From Streptomyces sp. 1222.5 (lineage in GTDB: Bacteria; Actinomycetota; Actinomycetes; Streptomycetales; Streptomycetaceae): 64,000 bases of DNA. Under the pieces are notes generated by a model that did no database searches, was not told the DNA's origin, and saw only the letters and a program-made list of their open reading frames with translations. The stretch's first letter is position 1; each line of letters opens with the position of its first letter. Of the stretch, positions 39,995-48,845 are shown one piece after another. The position numbers were made by a program, and so were the translations under genes. Location of the stretch: NCBI RefSeq assembly GCF_900105245.1, contig NZ_FNSZ01000001.1:3968001-4032000 (forward strand), given 5' to 3'.

Positions 39995-41026
39995 TCACGC
40001 CGGGGTGAGCAGGTCCGTGTGGTGCCTCTCGGCCACCAGCGGGTGTGCCCTCAGCTTGCCCTTGAGTTCGTTGTAGCCGTACTCGGCGTACAGGGGGTTG
40101 GTGGGGTCGTCGGTGATGCCGGGGGCGGTGGACGCGTGCGGGAAGGGCAGGGGTTCGATCCGGGCGTCCAGGCGGGGGTTGTAGAAGAACGGGACGGAGA
40201 AGCGCTCGGTGGCGCCGGGCGGGCTGACCACTCGGTGGTTGGTGGCCAGCAGGTAGCCGTTGGTGGCGACTTCGAGGAGTTCGCCGAGGTTGACGACGAA
40301 GGCGTTCTCGATGGGCGGGACTTCGTGGAAGCGGCCGTCCTCGCGCTGGACCTGGAGGCCGCCGACGGTGTCCTGGAGGAGCAGGGTGAGGAAGCCGTAG
40401 TCCTTGTGGGCGCCGACGCCCTGGTCGGTGCCGTCGCCGGCGCTGCCGGGGTAGCGGACGAGCTTGAGGTGCGGGTGGGCGTGCTCGCCGAAGATCGGGT
40501 CGTAGAAGCCCGCGGGGGCGCCGATGGCGGTGAGCAGTTCGTGCAGGAGGCGCTGGGCGACGGCGCTGAGCCTGTCGATCCAGGCGAGGGCGGCGGTGCG
40601 CAGTTCGGGGAGGGCGGCGGGCCACTGGTTGGGGCCCTGGAGCCACCAGTAGGGGGGTTCGCCGGGGCCGGGTTCGCGGGCAGGGCGTTCGGCGCCTATG
40701 TCGAGCTGGTCGCGCCAGTCGCGGGCGCCGGCGGTGCGTTCGTCGCCGGTGCGGGTGTAGCCGCGGAAGTGGGGGGAGTTGACGTTGTCGATGGCGAGCC
40801 GGTCGGCATCGGGGAGGGTGAAGAAGGCGCGCATCGCGGTGAGCAGGGCGTCGGTCTCGGCGCGGGGCACGCCGTGTCCGACGAGCTGGAAGAAGCCGAC
40901 GTCGTGGGCGGCGCTGTGCAGCTGGGCGTGGAGCAGGGCGCGGGCCCGGGGGCCGCGGTCGGCGGCCGACAGATCGACGATCGGGAGCTGGTCGTACGAC
41001 GGGGTCGTCGCGATGTGCTGGGTCAT
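39995..41026 (-). CDS. Fe(II)/2-oxoglutarate dioxygenase of the isopenicillin N synthase-like family
   Basis: This 343-aa protein has the N-terminal DIOX_N region (PIVDLSAADRG ... VGFFQLVGHGVP) and a jelly-roll core with the metal triad H-x-D (GAHKDYGFLTLL) and distal His (ATNHRVVSP), followed by the R-x-S oxoglutarate motif (ERFSVPFF). Such enzymes hydroxylate or desaturate small molecules. ATG 41026 begins MTQHIATTPSYDQ. A 26-aa leader peptide ORF with a possible attenuator lies about 100 bp upstream, which suggests expression is tied to amino-acid or sulfur supply. Confidence 0.9.
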   Translation of the reverse strand: MTQHIATTPSYDQLPIVDLSAADRGPRARALLHAQLHSAAHDVGFFQLVGHGVPRAETDALLTAMRAFFTLPDADRLAIDNVNSPHFRGYTRTGDERTAGARDWRDQLDIGAERPAREPGPGEPPYWWLQGPNQWPAALPELRTAALAWIDRLSAVAQRLLHELLTAIGAPAGFYDPIFGEHAHPHLKLVRYPGSAGDGTDQGVGAHKDYGFLTLLLQDTVGGLQVQREDGRFHEVPPIENAFVVNLGELLEVATNGYLLATNHRVVSPPGATERFSVPFFYNPRLDARIEPLPFPHASTAPGITDDPTNPLYAEYGYNELKGKLRAHPLVAERHHTDLLTPA

Positions 41027-41117
41027 GATGCGTCCGCAGGGTGTACGGGGCACGGGTGGCCGCGGGGGTGTGGCGGCCCCGGGTGCCGGAAAGAGGGAGA
41101 AAGAGAAGAAGGCAGGG

Positions 41118-41150
41118 GGCTGTGTCAGGCGGAGAAGCGCCGACAGCCCA
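41118..41150 (-). promoter_or_regulatory. Candidate attenuator hairpin overlapping the leader peptide stop
   Basis: On the minus strand GGGCTGT (41150-41144) can pair with ACAGCCC (41124-41118), enclosing the end of the leader ORF and its stop. A ribosome stalled on the Cys or Arg codons would affect this hairpin. Confidence 0.45.
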
Positions 41151-41206
41151 TGCTCGTGACGCGCACGTAGTCCACGTGGCGGCGTCGGACGAGCATCGGA
41201 AGCATG
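41126..41206 (-). CDS. 26-aa leader peptide
   Basis: The ORF reads MLPMLVRRRHVDYVRV, then TSMGCRRFSA. The core RRRHVDYVRV...C resembles the RRHVDLCRV-type leader peptides annotated upstream of sulfur/cysteine genes in Streptomyces (recognised from memory). A TACCCT -10 box ends six bases before the ATG, so the mRNA would be leaderless. The next gene downstream is the dioxygenase at 41026. Confidence 0.65.
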
Positions 41207-41212
41207 GGGCAA

Positions 41213-41218
41213 GGGTAC
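41213..41218 (-). promoter_or_regulatory. -10 element TACCCT for the leader peptide transcript
   Basis: On the minus strand TACCCT (TANNNT) lies six bases before the leader peptide ATG at 41206. Transcription would start at or beside the ATG. It lies between the TetR gene stop (41250) and the leader. Confidence 0.5.
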
Positions 41219-41249
41219 TGCGTGCCGTCGGATACGCGTGTGACGCGGC

Positions 41250-41885
41250 TCACCGGGTGAGTGCCTGCTCCAGGAGGGCGGCCCACTGGGCGACGACGCG
41301 TTCGCGGCGGGTGGTGTCGTCGGTGAGGAGGTTGGCGAGGCCGAGGCCGCGGGCCATGTCGAGGAAGCCCTGGACGGTTTCGCGGACGCCGGGGCGGGAT
41401 TCGTCGGCGTCGAGGAGGTCGACGGCGATGCGGTGGGTCTCGCGGCCGACGCGGGCCTCGAGTTCGGTGACGCGTGCGCGCAGCTGGTCCTCGTTGGAGG
41501 CGGCGACCCACAGGTGGAGGGCGGCGCGGAAGAGAGGGCCGGTGTAGAGGTCGACGACGGCGGTGACGACGGTGCGGTGGTCACCGGTGGTGCCGTGCGG
41601 GAAGAGGGCGCGCAGGGCGGTGGAGCGTTCTTCGGCGACGTATTCGACGGCCGCGGTGAACAGGTCCTCGCGGGTGGGGAAGTGGTGCTGGGCGGCGCCC
41701 CGGGAGACGCCGGCGCGTTCGGCGACGACGGACACCGTGGAGCCTGCCCAGCCGTGTTCGGCGAGGCAGGCGACGGCGGCTTCGAGGAGTCGTTGCCGGG
41801 TGGCGCGGCTGCGGTCCTGTTTGGGGCTGCGGTCGGGTTTGGGGTCCGGTCCGGGCGGGCGTCCGTGTTCCGCCGTCGTGCTCAC
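41250..41885 (-). CDS. TetR/AcrR family transcriptional regulator
   Basis: This 211-aa protein has the TetR HTH at about 27-75 (RLLEAAVACLAEHGWAGSTVSVVAERAGVSRGAAQHHFPTRE) and a helical C-terminal ligand domain. GTG at 41885 is four bases after the enoyl-CoA hydratase stop, so it is the last gene of the eight-gene operon that starts at 51309. An autoregulatory repressor of that operon, sensing an acyl-CoA or acid intermediate, is the simplest reading. The palindrome at 51343 is the obvious candidate operator. Whether it also binds the CTGACG sites of region 1 is unknown. Confidence 0.92.
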   Translation of the reverse strand: MSTTAEHGRPPGPDPKPDRSPKQDRSRATRQRLLEAAVACLAEHGWAGSTVSVVAERAGVSRGAAQHHFPTREDLFTAAVEYVAEERSTALRALFPHGTTGDHRTVVTAVVDLYTGPLFRAALHLWVAASNEDQLRARVTELEARVGRETHRIAVDLLDADESRPGVRETVQGFLDMARGLGLANLLTDDTTRRERVVAQWAALLEQALTR

Positions 41886-41889
41886 GTGT

Positions 41890-42627
41890 TCACACCACCC
41901 ATGCCGCGTCCCGTCGTTCCAGGAAGGCCGTCATCCCCTCCCGGGCCTGGTCGGAGGAGAACAGCCGGGCCGAGAGTGCGGTGAGGTGGGCCGCGTCCCG
42001 GTCGAATGTCTCCAGCACCCTAGCCGTGAGCAGCCGTTTCGTCTCCGCGAGGGCCTGGGGTGAGGAGCGGCGCAGGCCGTCGAGGAGGGGGGCGAGGGCT
42101 TCGTCGGCGTCGTCGGCGGTGGCCGAGAGCAGGCCCAGGCGGAGGGCTTCCGGTGGGCCGAAGCGTTCGCCGGTGAGGTAGTAGCGGGCGAGGGCGCGGG
42201 GGTCGGCGCGGGGCAGCAGGGGCAGGGAGATCACCGCGGGGGCGACTCCGATGCGGACCTCGGTGAAGGCGAAGGTGGCGGTGTGGGAGGCGGCGGCCAG
42301 GTCGCAGGCGGCGAGCAGGCCGAGGCCGCCGGCGCGGACGTGGCCGGTGATCCGGGCGGCGACGGGCTTGGGCAGGGCGACGATCTGCCGGAGCAGGCCG
42401 ACGAGGGCGTCGGGGTGGGGCGGGTCGCGGAGGTCGGCGCCGGCGCAGAAGGTGTTGCCGGTGTGGGTCAGGACGACGGCGCGTACGTCGTCGTCGGCGG
42501 CGCAGTCGGTGAGGGCGGCGGCGAGGGCGTCGACGAGGGTCGCGGAGAGCGCGTTGCGGGTGTCGACGGCGTCGAGGCTGAGGGTTTCGACGGCGCGGTC
42601 GCGGGTGCGGCCGATGGGCGGGGTCAT
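41890..42627 (-). CDS. Enoyl-CoA hydratase/isomerase family protein
   Basis: This 245-aa crotonase-fold enzyme has oxyanion segments FCAGADLRDPP and ITGHVRAGGLGLLAACDLAAAS, and TEVRIGVAPAVISLPLLPR containing the Glu usually used as acid/base. The second catalytic Glu position reads PAVI, so the reaction may differ from simple hydration. It overlaps the ligase stop by ATGA. By context it hydrates the unsaturated or carboxylated acyl-CoA made by the carboxylase, as AtuE and LiuC do in terpenoid and leucine pathways. That is inference. Confidence 0.88.
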   Translation of the reverse strand: MTPPIGRTRDRAVETLSLDAVDTRNALSATLVDALAAALTDCAADDDVRAVVLTHTGNTFCAGADLRDPPHPDALVGLLRQIVALPKPVAARITGHVRAGGLGLLAACDLAAASHTATFAFTEVRIGVAPAVISLPLLPRADPRALARYYLTGERFGPPEALRLGLLSATADDADEALAPLLDGLRRSSPQALAETKRLLTARVLETFDRDAAHLTALSARLFSSDQAREGMTAFLERRDAAWVV

Positions 42628-44192
42628 GCGTGCTCCCTGAGTTCCCGGCGCAGGATCTTCCCGGAGGCGGCGCGGGGTACGGCGTCGAGGAAGGTGACCC
42701 GGCGGACCCGTTTGTAGGGGGCGACGTGTTCGGCGACGTACAGCATGACCTCGTTCTCGTTCAGGTCGTCGACGGTGGGCTGGCGGACGACGAAGGCGTG
42801 CGGGACTTCGTTGCCGTCCTCGTTGTAGGCGCCGATGACGGCGGCGTCGGCGATGCCGGGGTGGGTGAGCAGCAGGGCTTCCAGTTCGGCGGGGGCCACC
42901 TGGAAGCCCTTGTACTTGATGAGTTCCTTGACGCGGTCGACGACGAAGAGCCAGCCGTCGGTGTCGACGTGGCCGACGTCGCCGGTGTGCAGCCAGCCGT
43001 CGGTGTCGATCATGGCGTCGGTGGCGTCGGGGCGGCCGAGGTAGCCCTTCATGACCTGGGGACCGCGGATGAGGATCTCGCCGGGTTCGCCGGTGCCGAG
43101 GTCCTTGCCGGGGTCGTCGAGGGAGACGATGCGCATCTCGGTGCCGGCGATGAGTCGGCCGACGGTGCCGGCGGGGGCCTGGTGGAGGCGGTCGAGGGGG
43201 ACGACGTGGGTGCCGGGGGACAGCTCGGTCATGCCGTAGGCCTGGCCGATGGGGGGCAGGCCGAGGCGTTCGGCGCAGGCGCGGGCGAGCTGGGCGTCGA
43301 GGGGGGCGGCGGCGCTGATGACGTACTCCAGCGAGGACAGGTCGTAGTGGGTGACCGCGGGGTGTTTGGCGAGGGCGAGGACGATCGGCGGGGCGACGTA
43401 GAGGCCGGTGATGCGGTGGGTCTGGATCGCGGCGAGGAAGGTTTCGAGGTCGAAGCGGGGCAGGACGACGACGGTGGCGCCGTGGCGCAGGGGCGCGTTC
43501 ATGAGGGCGGTGAGGCCGTAGATGTGGAAGAACGGCAGGACGGCGAGGATGCGGTCGCCGGGGCCCGCGGGGACGGCGGGTTCGACCTGGGCGAGGTTGG
43601 TGGCGATCTGGCGGTGGGTGAGCATCACGCCTTTGGGGGTGCCGGTGGTGCCGGAGGAGTACGGCAGTGCGGCGATGTCCTCGGCCGGGTCGATGTCGAC
43701 GCGTGGTTCGGGTGCGGTGGTGGCGAGCAGGTCGATGAGGGAGCGGTGTCCGGATGCCTGATCGCAGACGAATATCTCCCGTATGCCCCCGGCGAGTTCG
43801 GCGGCGCGGCGGGCGGCGGCCAGCAGCGGGGAGACGGTGATGATCCAGCGGGCGCCGCTGTCGGCGAGCTGTTTGGCGAACTCCTCGGGTGTGGCGAGGG
43901 GGTGGACGGTGGTGACGGAGGCGCCCGCGCGGGTGGCCGCGTAGAAGGCGGTCGGGAAGGCGATGGTGTTGGGGCTGTGCAGGGCGAGGACGTCGCCCTT
44001 GCGGACGCCGGTGTCGGCGAGGGCGGCGGCGAGGCGCCGGTGGAACCGGTCCACCTGCTCGTACGTGAGGCTGGTGCCGTCCGTGCCGTCGATGAGGGCG
44101 GCCCGGTCGCCGAATGCGGCGGCCCGGCCGAGGACGGCTTCGTGGATGGGGAGTTCTACGGGCGGAACGTCTGCGTACTCGCTGCGGAACAC
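42624..44192 (-). CDS. 4-coumarate:CoA ligase family enzyme
   Basis: This 522-aa ANL ligase has LPYSSGTTGTPKGVMLTH (P-loop), GQAYGMTELSPGTH, the box II-like GEILIRGPQVMKGYL, LHTGDVGHVD, and the catalytic Lys in RAASGKILRREL. Length and sequence type match the S. coelicolor cinnamate/4-coumarate:CoA ligase (ScCCL) as I remember it. GTG 44192 has GAGGAGG upstream. It activates an acid to its CoA thioester for the operon's dehydrogenase and carboxylase. The physiological acid could be a cinnamate or a terpenoid/branched acid; the operon context favours the latter. Confidence 0.9.
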   Translation of the reverse strand: MFRSEYADVPPVELPIHEAVLGRAAAFGDRAALIDGTDGTSLTYEQVDRFHRRLAAALADTGVRKGDVLALHSPNTIAFPTAFYAATRAGASVTTVHPLATPEEFAKQLADSGARWIITVSPLLAAARRAAELAGGIREIFVCDQASGHRSLIDLLATTAPEPRVDIDPAEDIAALPYSSGTTGTPKGVMLTHRQIATNLAQVEPAVPAGPGDRILAVLPFFHIYGLTALMNAPLRHGATVVVLPRFDLETFLAAIQTHRITGLYVAPPIVLALAKHPAVTHYDLSSLEYVISAAAPLDAQLARACAERLGLPPIGQAYGMTELSPGTHVVPLDRLHQAPAGTVGRLIAGTEMRIVSLDDPGKDLGTGEPGEILIRGPQVMKGYLGRPDATDAMIDTDGWLHTGDVGHVDTDGWLFVVDRVKELIKYKGFQVAPAELEALLLTHPGIADAAVIGAYNEDGNEVPHAFVVRQPTVDDLNENEVMLYVAEHVAPYKRVRRVTFLDAVPRAASGKILRRELREHA

Positions 44193-44216
44193 GGTTCCTC
44201 CTCGCGCTCAGGTCGG

Positions 44217-45377
44217 TCAGTACGACTTGGGCAGGCCCAGGGTCTGGTGGGAGACGTAGTTGAGAATCATCTCCCGGCTCACCGGAGCAATACGAGCCAC
44301 GCGTGCGGCGGTTATCAATGAGGCGAGGCCGAATTCGCGGGTGAGTCCGTTGCCGCCGAGGGTGTGCACGGCCTGGTCGACGGCTTTCACGCAGGCTTCT
44401 CCGGCGGCGTACTTGGCCATGTTGGCGGCCTCGCCCGCGCCGATGTCGTCGCCGGCGTCGTAGAGGTGGGCCGCTTTCTGCATCATCAGCCGGGCCAGTT
44501 CCAGGTCGATGTGGGCCTGGGCGAGGGGGTGGGCGATGGCCTGGTGGGCGCCGATGGGGGCTTTCCAGACGGTGCGGTCGCGGGCGTACTCGACGGCCTT
44601 GCCGAGGGCGTGGCGGCCCATGCCGATCGCGAACGCGGCGGTCATGATCCGTTCCGGGTTGAGTCCGGCGAACAGTTGCAGCAGCCCGGCGTCCTCGTCG
44701 CCCACGAGTGCGTCGGCGGGGAGCCGTACGTCGTCGAGGACGAGCTCGAACTGCTTCTCGGCCGCTTTGAGTTCCATGTCGATGGGGTTCTTGTGGAACC
44801 CCTCGGCGTCGGTGGGGACGATGAACAGGCACGGCTTGAGGCGTCCGGTGCGGGCGTCCTCGGTGCGGCCGACGATCAGGACGGCCTCGGCCATGTCGAC
44901 GCCGGAGATGAAGACCTTGCGGCCGGTGAGGAGCCAGTCCGCGCCGTCCTTGCGGGCGGTGGTGGTGATGCGGTGGCTGTTGGAGCCGGCGTCGGGTTCG
45001 GTGATGCCGAAGGCCATGATGCGGGTGCCGTCGGCGAGTCCGGGGAGCCAGGTGCGCTTCTGTTCCTCGGTGCCGAAGCGGGAGATGACGGTGCCGCAGA
45101 TGGCCGGGGACACGACGAGCATGAGGAGCGGGGAGCCGGCGGCGCCCAGTTCTTCGAGGACGATGGAGAGGTCGGTGATGCCGCCGCCGCCTCCGCCGTA
45201 CTGCTCGGGGAGGTTGACGCCGAGGTAGCCCAGTTTGCCTGCCTCGGACCAGAGTTCGGTGAGGTGCTTGCCCTCGGCGATGGTGCGGGTGAGGTAGTCG
45301 CGGCCGTAGCGCTTGCCGAGTGCGGCGACGGCGGATCGGAGGGCCTTGTGCTCTTCGGACTCGATAACGGGAGTCAT
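44217..45377 (-). CDS. Acyl-CoA dehydrogenase
   Basis: This 386-aa protein is a full-length acyl-CoA dehydrogenase: FGITEPDAGSNSHRITTTARKDGADWLLTGRKVFISG (FAD and substrate loop), and a C-terminal VDQAVHTLGGNGLTREFGLASLITAARVARIAPVSREMILNYV. It oxidises an acyl-CoA to its enoyl-CoA using FAD and ETF. ATG 45377 is seven bases after the biotin carboxylase stop, and the ligase follows 24 bases later. It corresponds in position to AtuD/LiuA of terpenoid/leucine operons. The catalytic base is not assigned with certainty. Confidence 0.9.
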   Translation of the reverse strand: MTPVIESEEHKALRSAVAALGKRYGRDYLTRTIAEGKHLTELWSEAGKLGYLGVNLPEQYGGGGGGITDLSIVLEELGAAGSPLLMLVVSPAICGTVISRFGTEEQKRTWLPGLADGTRIMAFGITEPDAGSNSHRITTTARKDGADWLLTGRKVFISGVDMAEAVLIVGRTEDARTGRLKPCLFIVPTDAEGFHKNPIDMELKAAEKQFELVLDDVRLPADALVGDEDAGLLQLFAGLNPERIMTAAFAIGMGRHALGKAVEYARDRTVWKAPIGAHQAIAHPLAQAHIDLELARLMMQKAAHLYDAGDDIGAGEAANMAKYAAGEACVKAVDQAVHTLGGNGLTREFGLASLITAARVARIAPVSREMILNYVSHQTLGLPKSY

Positions 45378-45384
45378 GGGGCTC

Positions 45385-47238
45385 CTAGGACGAGGTTTCC
45401 TGTACGACGGCGAGCAGCATGCCCGGCTCGACCTGCTGGCCGGCCTTGGCGTGCAGGGCGCTGAGCGTGCCGGTGACGGGTGCGGTGATCCGGTGCTGCA
45501 TCTTCATCGCCTCCAGCCAGATCAGGGGCTGGCCGGCCTGCACGGTCGTGCCTTCCCGCAGGTCTTCGGCGATGCGGACGACCGTGCCCGGCATCGGTGC
45601 GAGCAGGGAGCCGGGGGCGAGCTGGGCGGTGGGGTCGGGGAAGCGGGGCAGGGCGGTGAGGCGGGTGGTGTTGACGTACACCTGGTCGCCGTACCGGGCG
45701 ATCTCGAACCGGTGCCGGACGCCGTCGGCTTCGAGTACGGCGGTGTGCGCGTCGGTGTGGACGACGCGGACGCCGTCGGCGGCGAGTCCGTCCCGGGTGT
45801 GCCGGTAGCTGACCTCGATCTCCTCGCCCGCCAGCTCGTACCGTTTGGTCTGGGGCTGTGCGGGGACGTTGCGCCAGCCGCCGAAACGGGAGCGGCCGTG
45901 GGCGTCGGCGAGGGCGGCGGCCAGCGGGGCGAGGGGGTCGGGGGCGGGCCCGGTGAGTTCGCCGAGGTGGCGGTCGTAGAAGCCGGTGTCCATGCGGGCC
46001 GCGGTGAACTCGTCGTGCCGCAGGGAGCGGAGGAGCAGGTCGCGGTTGGTGACCGGGCCGTGCAGGGCGGTGCGTTCGAGTGCGCCGGCCAGCTTGCGGA
46101 TCGCTTCCGCCCGGGTGGGGGCGTGGGCGACGATCTTGGCGAGCATCGGGTCGTAGTGGACGCCGATCTCGTCGCCGCCGGTGTAGCCGGTGTCCAGGCG
46201 GACGCCCGCCGGTACGGCGAGGTGGTGGAGGGTGCCGGTCTGGGGGGCCCAGTCGCGGGCGGGGTCCTCGGCGTACAGGCGGGCCTCGACGGCGTGGCCG
46301 TGCGCGGTGGGCGGCTCGGCGGACAGGGGGTGGCCCTCGGCGACGCGGATCTGCTCCGCGACCAGGTCGATGCCGAACACCGCCTCGGTGACGGGGTGTT
46401 CGACCTGGAGGCGGGTGTTCATCTCCAGGAAGTGCGCGCGGCCGTCGGCGACCAGGAACTCGACCGTGCCGGCGCCGACGTAGGAGACGGCGCGTGCGGC
46501 GCGTACGGCGAGTGTGTACAGCTCCTCGGTGAGCGCGTCCGGCAGTCCGGGTGCCGGGGCCTCCTCGACGACCTTCTGGTGGCGGCGCTGGAGGGAGCAG
46601 TCGCGGGTGCCGAGGTGCCGGACGGTGCCGTGGGTGTCGGCGAGGATCTGCACCTCGACGTGGCGGCCGTGCTCGATGTACGGCTCCACGAAGACCTCGC
46701 CGTCGCCGAAGGCGCTCGCGGCCTCGGCGCGTGCGCCGTCCAGGGCGTCGGGCAGTTCGTGGAGGCGGCGCACGATGCGCATGCCGCGGCCTCCGCCGCC
46801 CGCGGCGGCCTTCACCAGGAGCGGCAGGTCGTCCTCGGTGACGTCGGCCGCCGCGAGGGGAGCGAGGCCCATGAGTTCCTTGGCACGGGTCTTGGACGCC
46901 ATGGCCTCGATGGCCCCCGGGGGCGGGCCGATCCAGGTCAGGCCGGCGTCGATGACGGCGCGGGCGAAGTCGGGGTTCTCGGAGAGGAAGCCGTAGCCGG
47001 GGTGGACGGCGTCCGCGCCGGCGGCCAGGGCGGCCTTCACGACGAGGTCGCCGCGCAGGTAGGTGTCCGCGGGGGCGGCGCCGGGCAGCCGTACGGCCGT
47101 GTCGGCCGTGCGGGTGTGCAGCGCGTCGGCGTCGGCGTCGGAGTGCACGGCGACGGTGCGGATGCCGAGTTCCGCGCAGGTGCGGAAGATGCGGCAGGCG
47201 ATCTCGCCGCGATTGGCGACGAGGACAGAAGTGATCAC
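45385..47238 (-). CDS. Acyl-CoA carboxylase alpha subunit (biotin carboxylase plus BCCP)
   Basis: This 617-aa protein has an N-terminal biotin carboxylase (about 1-445) with ATP-grasp loop KAAAGGGGRGM and EMNTRLQVEHPVTEAV, a middle linker, and a C-terminal biotinyl domain (about 545-617) with the biotin Lys in WLEAMKMQH. It carboxylates its own biotin and passes CO2 to the beta subunit encoded eight bases upstream. The GTG at 47238 has GAGG upstream. The region before GGGGRGM (ELMGLAPLAAADVTEDDLP) looks a few residues shorter than in other family members. Partners suggest a geranyl-, methylcrotonyl- or similar acyl-CoA carboxylase. Confidence 0.93.
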   Translation of the reverse strand: MITSVLVANRGEIACRIFRTCAELGIRTVAVHSDADADALHTRTADTAVRLPGAAPADTYLRGDLVVKAALAAGADAVHPGYGFLSENPDFARAVIDAGLTWIGPPPGAIEAMASKTRAKELMGLAPLAAADVTEDDLPLLVKAAAGGGGRGMRIVRRLHELPDALDGARAEAASAFGDGEVFVEPYIEHGRHVEVQILADTHGTVRHLGTRDCSLQRRHQKVVEEAPAPGLPDALTEELYTLAVRAARAVSYVGAGTVEFLVADGRAHFLEMNTRLQVEHPVTEAVFGIDLVAEQIRVAEGHPLSAEPPTAHGHAVEARLYAEDPARDWAPQTGTLHHLAVPAGVRLDTGYTGGDEIGVHYDPMLAKIVAHAPTRAEAIRKLAGALERTALHGPVTNRDLLLRSLRHDEFTAARMDTGFYDRHLGELTGPAPDPLAPLAAALADAHGRSRFGGWRNVPAQPQTKRYELAGEEIEVSYRHTRDGLAADGVRVVHTDAHTAVLEADGVRHRFEIARYGDQVYVNTTRLTALPRFPDPTAQLAPGSLLAPMPGTVVRIAEDLREGTTVQAGQPLIWLEAMKMQHRITAPVTGTLSALHAKAGQQVEPGMLLAVVQETSS

Positions 47239-47246
47239 TGGGTTCC

Positions 47247-48845
47247 TCACATCCGGAAGACGCCGAAGCCGCCGCGCGCGCCCTCGTAGGGGGCGGTGTG
47301 GAGGGCGGACAGGCACAGGCCGAGGACGGTGCGGGTGTCGCGCGGGTCGATGACGCCGTCGTCGTAGAGCCGCCCGGACAGGAACATGGGCAGCGACTCG
47401 GACTCGATCTGCTGCTCCACCATCGCGCGCAGGGCGGCGTCCGCGTCGTCGTCGTAGGGCTGTCCCTTGGCCGCCGCCGACTGCCGGGCGACGATCGAGA
47501 GGACGCCTGCGAGCTGCTGCGGGCCCATGACGGCGGACTTGGCGCTGGGCCAGGCGAACAGGAAGCGGGGGTCGTAGGCGCGGCCGCACATGCCGTAGTG
47601 CCCGGCGCCGTAGGAGGCGCCCATGAGCACGGACAGGTGGGGGACCCGGCTGTTGCTGACCGCGTTGATCATCATCGCGCCGTGTTTGATGATGCCGCCC
47701 TGCTCGTACTCCTTGCCGACCATGTAGCCGGTGGTGTTGTGCAGGAAGAGCAGCGGGATGTCGCGCTGGTTGGCGAGCTGGATGAACTGGGCGGCCTTCT
47801 GGGACTCCTCGCTGAACAGGACGCCCTGGGCGTTGGCGAGGATGCCGACGGGGTAGCCGTGCAGGCTCGCCCAGCCGGTGGCGAGGCTCGTGCCGTACAG
47901 CGGCTTGAACTCGTCGAAGTCGGAGGCGTCGACGATCCGGGCGATGACCTCGCGCGGGTCGAAGGGGGTCTTCAGGTCGCCGGGGACGATGCCGAGGAGT
48001 TCCTCCGGGTCGTACTTCGGCGGTGCGGCCGGGCCGGGGTCCGGGTGCGCCTTGCGGTGGTTGAGGCGGGCGACGACGCGGCGGGCCTGCCGCAGGGCGT
48101 CGGGCTCGTCCACGGCGAAGTAGTCGGCGAGGCCGGAGACGCGCGCGTGCATCTCGGCGCCGCCGAGGGACTCGTCGTCGCTCTCCTCGCCGGTGGCCAT
48201 CTTCACCAGCGGCGGCCCGCCGAGGAACACCTTGGCGCGTTCCTTGACCATGATCACGTGGTCGGACATGCCGGGGACGTAGGCGCCCCCGGCGGTGGAG
48301 TTGCCGAAGACGACGGCGACGGTCGGGATGCCGGCGGCGGAGAGCCGGGTGAGGTCGCGGAAGATGGCCCCGCCGGGGATGAAGATCTCCTTCTGCGAGG
48401 GCAGGTCGGCGCCGCCGGACTCCACGAGGCTGATGCAGGGCAGCCGGTTGGCGAGGGCGATGTCGTTGGCGCGCAGGGCCTTCTTCAGGCTCCAGGGGTT
48501 GCTGGCGCCGCCACGCACGGTCGGGTCGTTGGCGGTGATCAGGCACTCCACGCCCTCGACCACGCCGATGCCGGTGACCAGGGAGGCGCCGACGGTGTAG
48601 TCGCTGCCCCAGGCGGCGAGCGGGGACAGCTCCAGGAAGGGGGTGTCGGGGTCGAGGAGCAGCTCGATGCGTTCGCGGGCGAGCAGCTTGCCGCGCGCCC
48701 GGTGCCGGGCGACGTACTTGTCGCCGCCGCCGGCGAGCGCCTTGGCGTGCTCGGCGTCCAGGTCGGCGAGCTTGGCGAGCATGGTCTCGCGGGCCGCCTG
48801 GTGGTCGGCGCTCGCGGGGTCCAGGGAGGTGCTGAGAACCGTCAC
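47247..48845 (-). CDS. Acyl-CoA carboxylase beta subunit (carboxyltransferase)
   Basis: This 532-aa carboxyltransferase of the propionyl/methylcrotonyl type has GGASNPWSLKKALRAN, LVESGGADLPSQKEIF, NSTAGGAYVPGMSD and the C-terminal MGASYGAGHYGMCGRAYDPRFLFAWPSAK. Those biotin and acyl-CoA loops are complete. It transfers CO2 from biotin to the acyl-CoA. GTG at 48845 overlaps the AtuA stop by GTGA, and the alpha subunit begins eight bases after its stop, so the three are tightly coupled. MGASYGAG and the FIPGGAIFRDLTRLS stretch resemble methylcrotonyl/geranyl-CoA carboxylases more than propionyl-CoA carboxylases. That is a judgement by eye. Confidence 0.93.
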   Translation of the reverse strand: MTVLSTSLDPASADHQAARETMLAKLADLDAEHAKALAGGGDKYVARHRARGKLLARERIELLLDPDTPFLELSPLAAWGSDYTVGASLVTGIGVVEGVECLITANDPTVRGGASNPWSLKKALRANDIALANRLPCISLVESGGADLPSQKEIFIPGGAIFRDLTRLSAAGIPTVAVVFGNSTAGGAYVPGMSDHVIMVKERAKVFLGGPPLVKMATGEESDDESLGGAEMHARVSGLADYFAVDEPDALRQARRVVARLNHRKAHPDPGPAAPPKYDPEELLGIVPGDLKTPFDPREVIARIVDASDFDEFKPLYGTSLATGWASLHGYPVGILANAQGVLFSEESQKAAQFIQLANQRDIPLLFLHNTTGYMVGKEYEQGGIIKHGAMMINAVSNSRVPHLSVLMGASYGAGHYGMCGRAYDPRFLFAWPSAKSAVMGPQQLAGVLSIVARQSAAAKGQPYDDDADAALRAMVEQQIESESLPMFLSGRLYDDGVIDPRDTRTVLGLCLSALHTAPYEGARGGFGVFRM

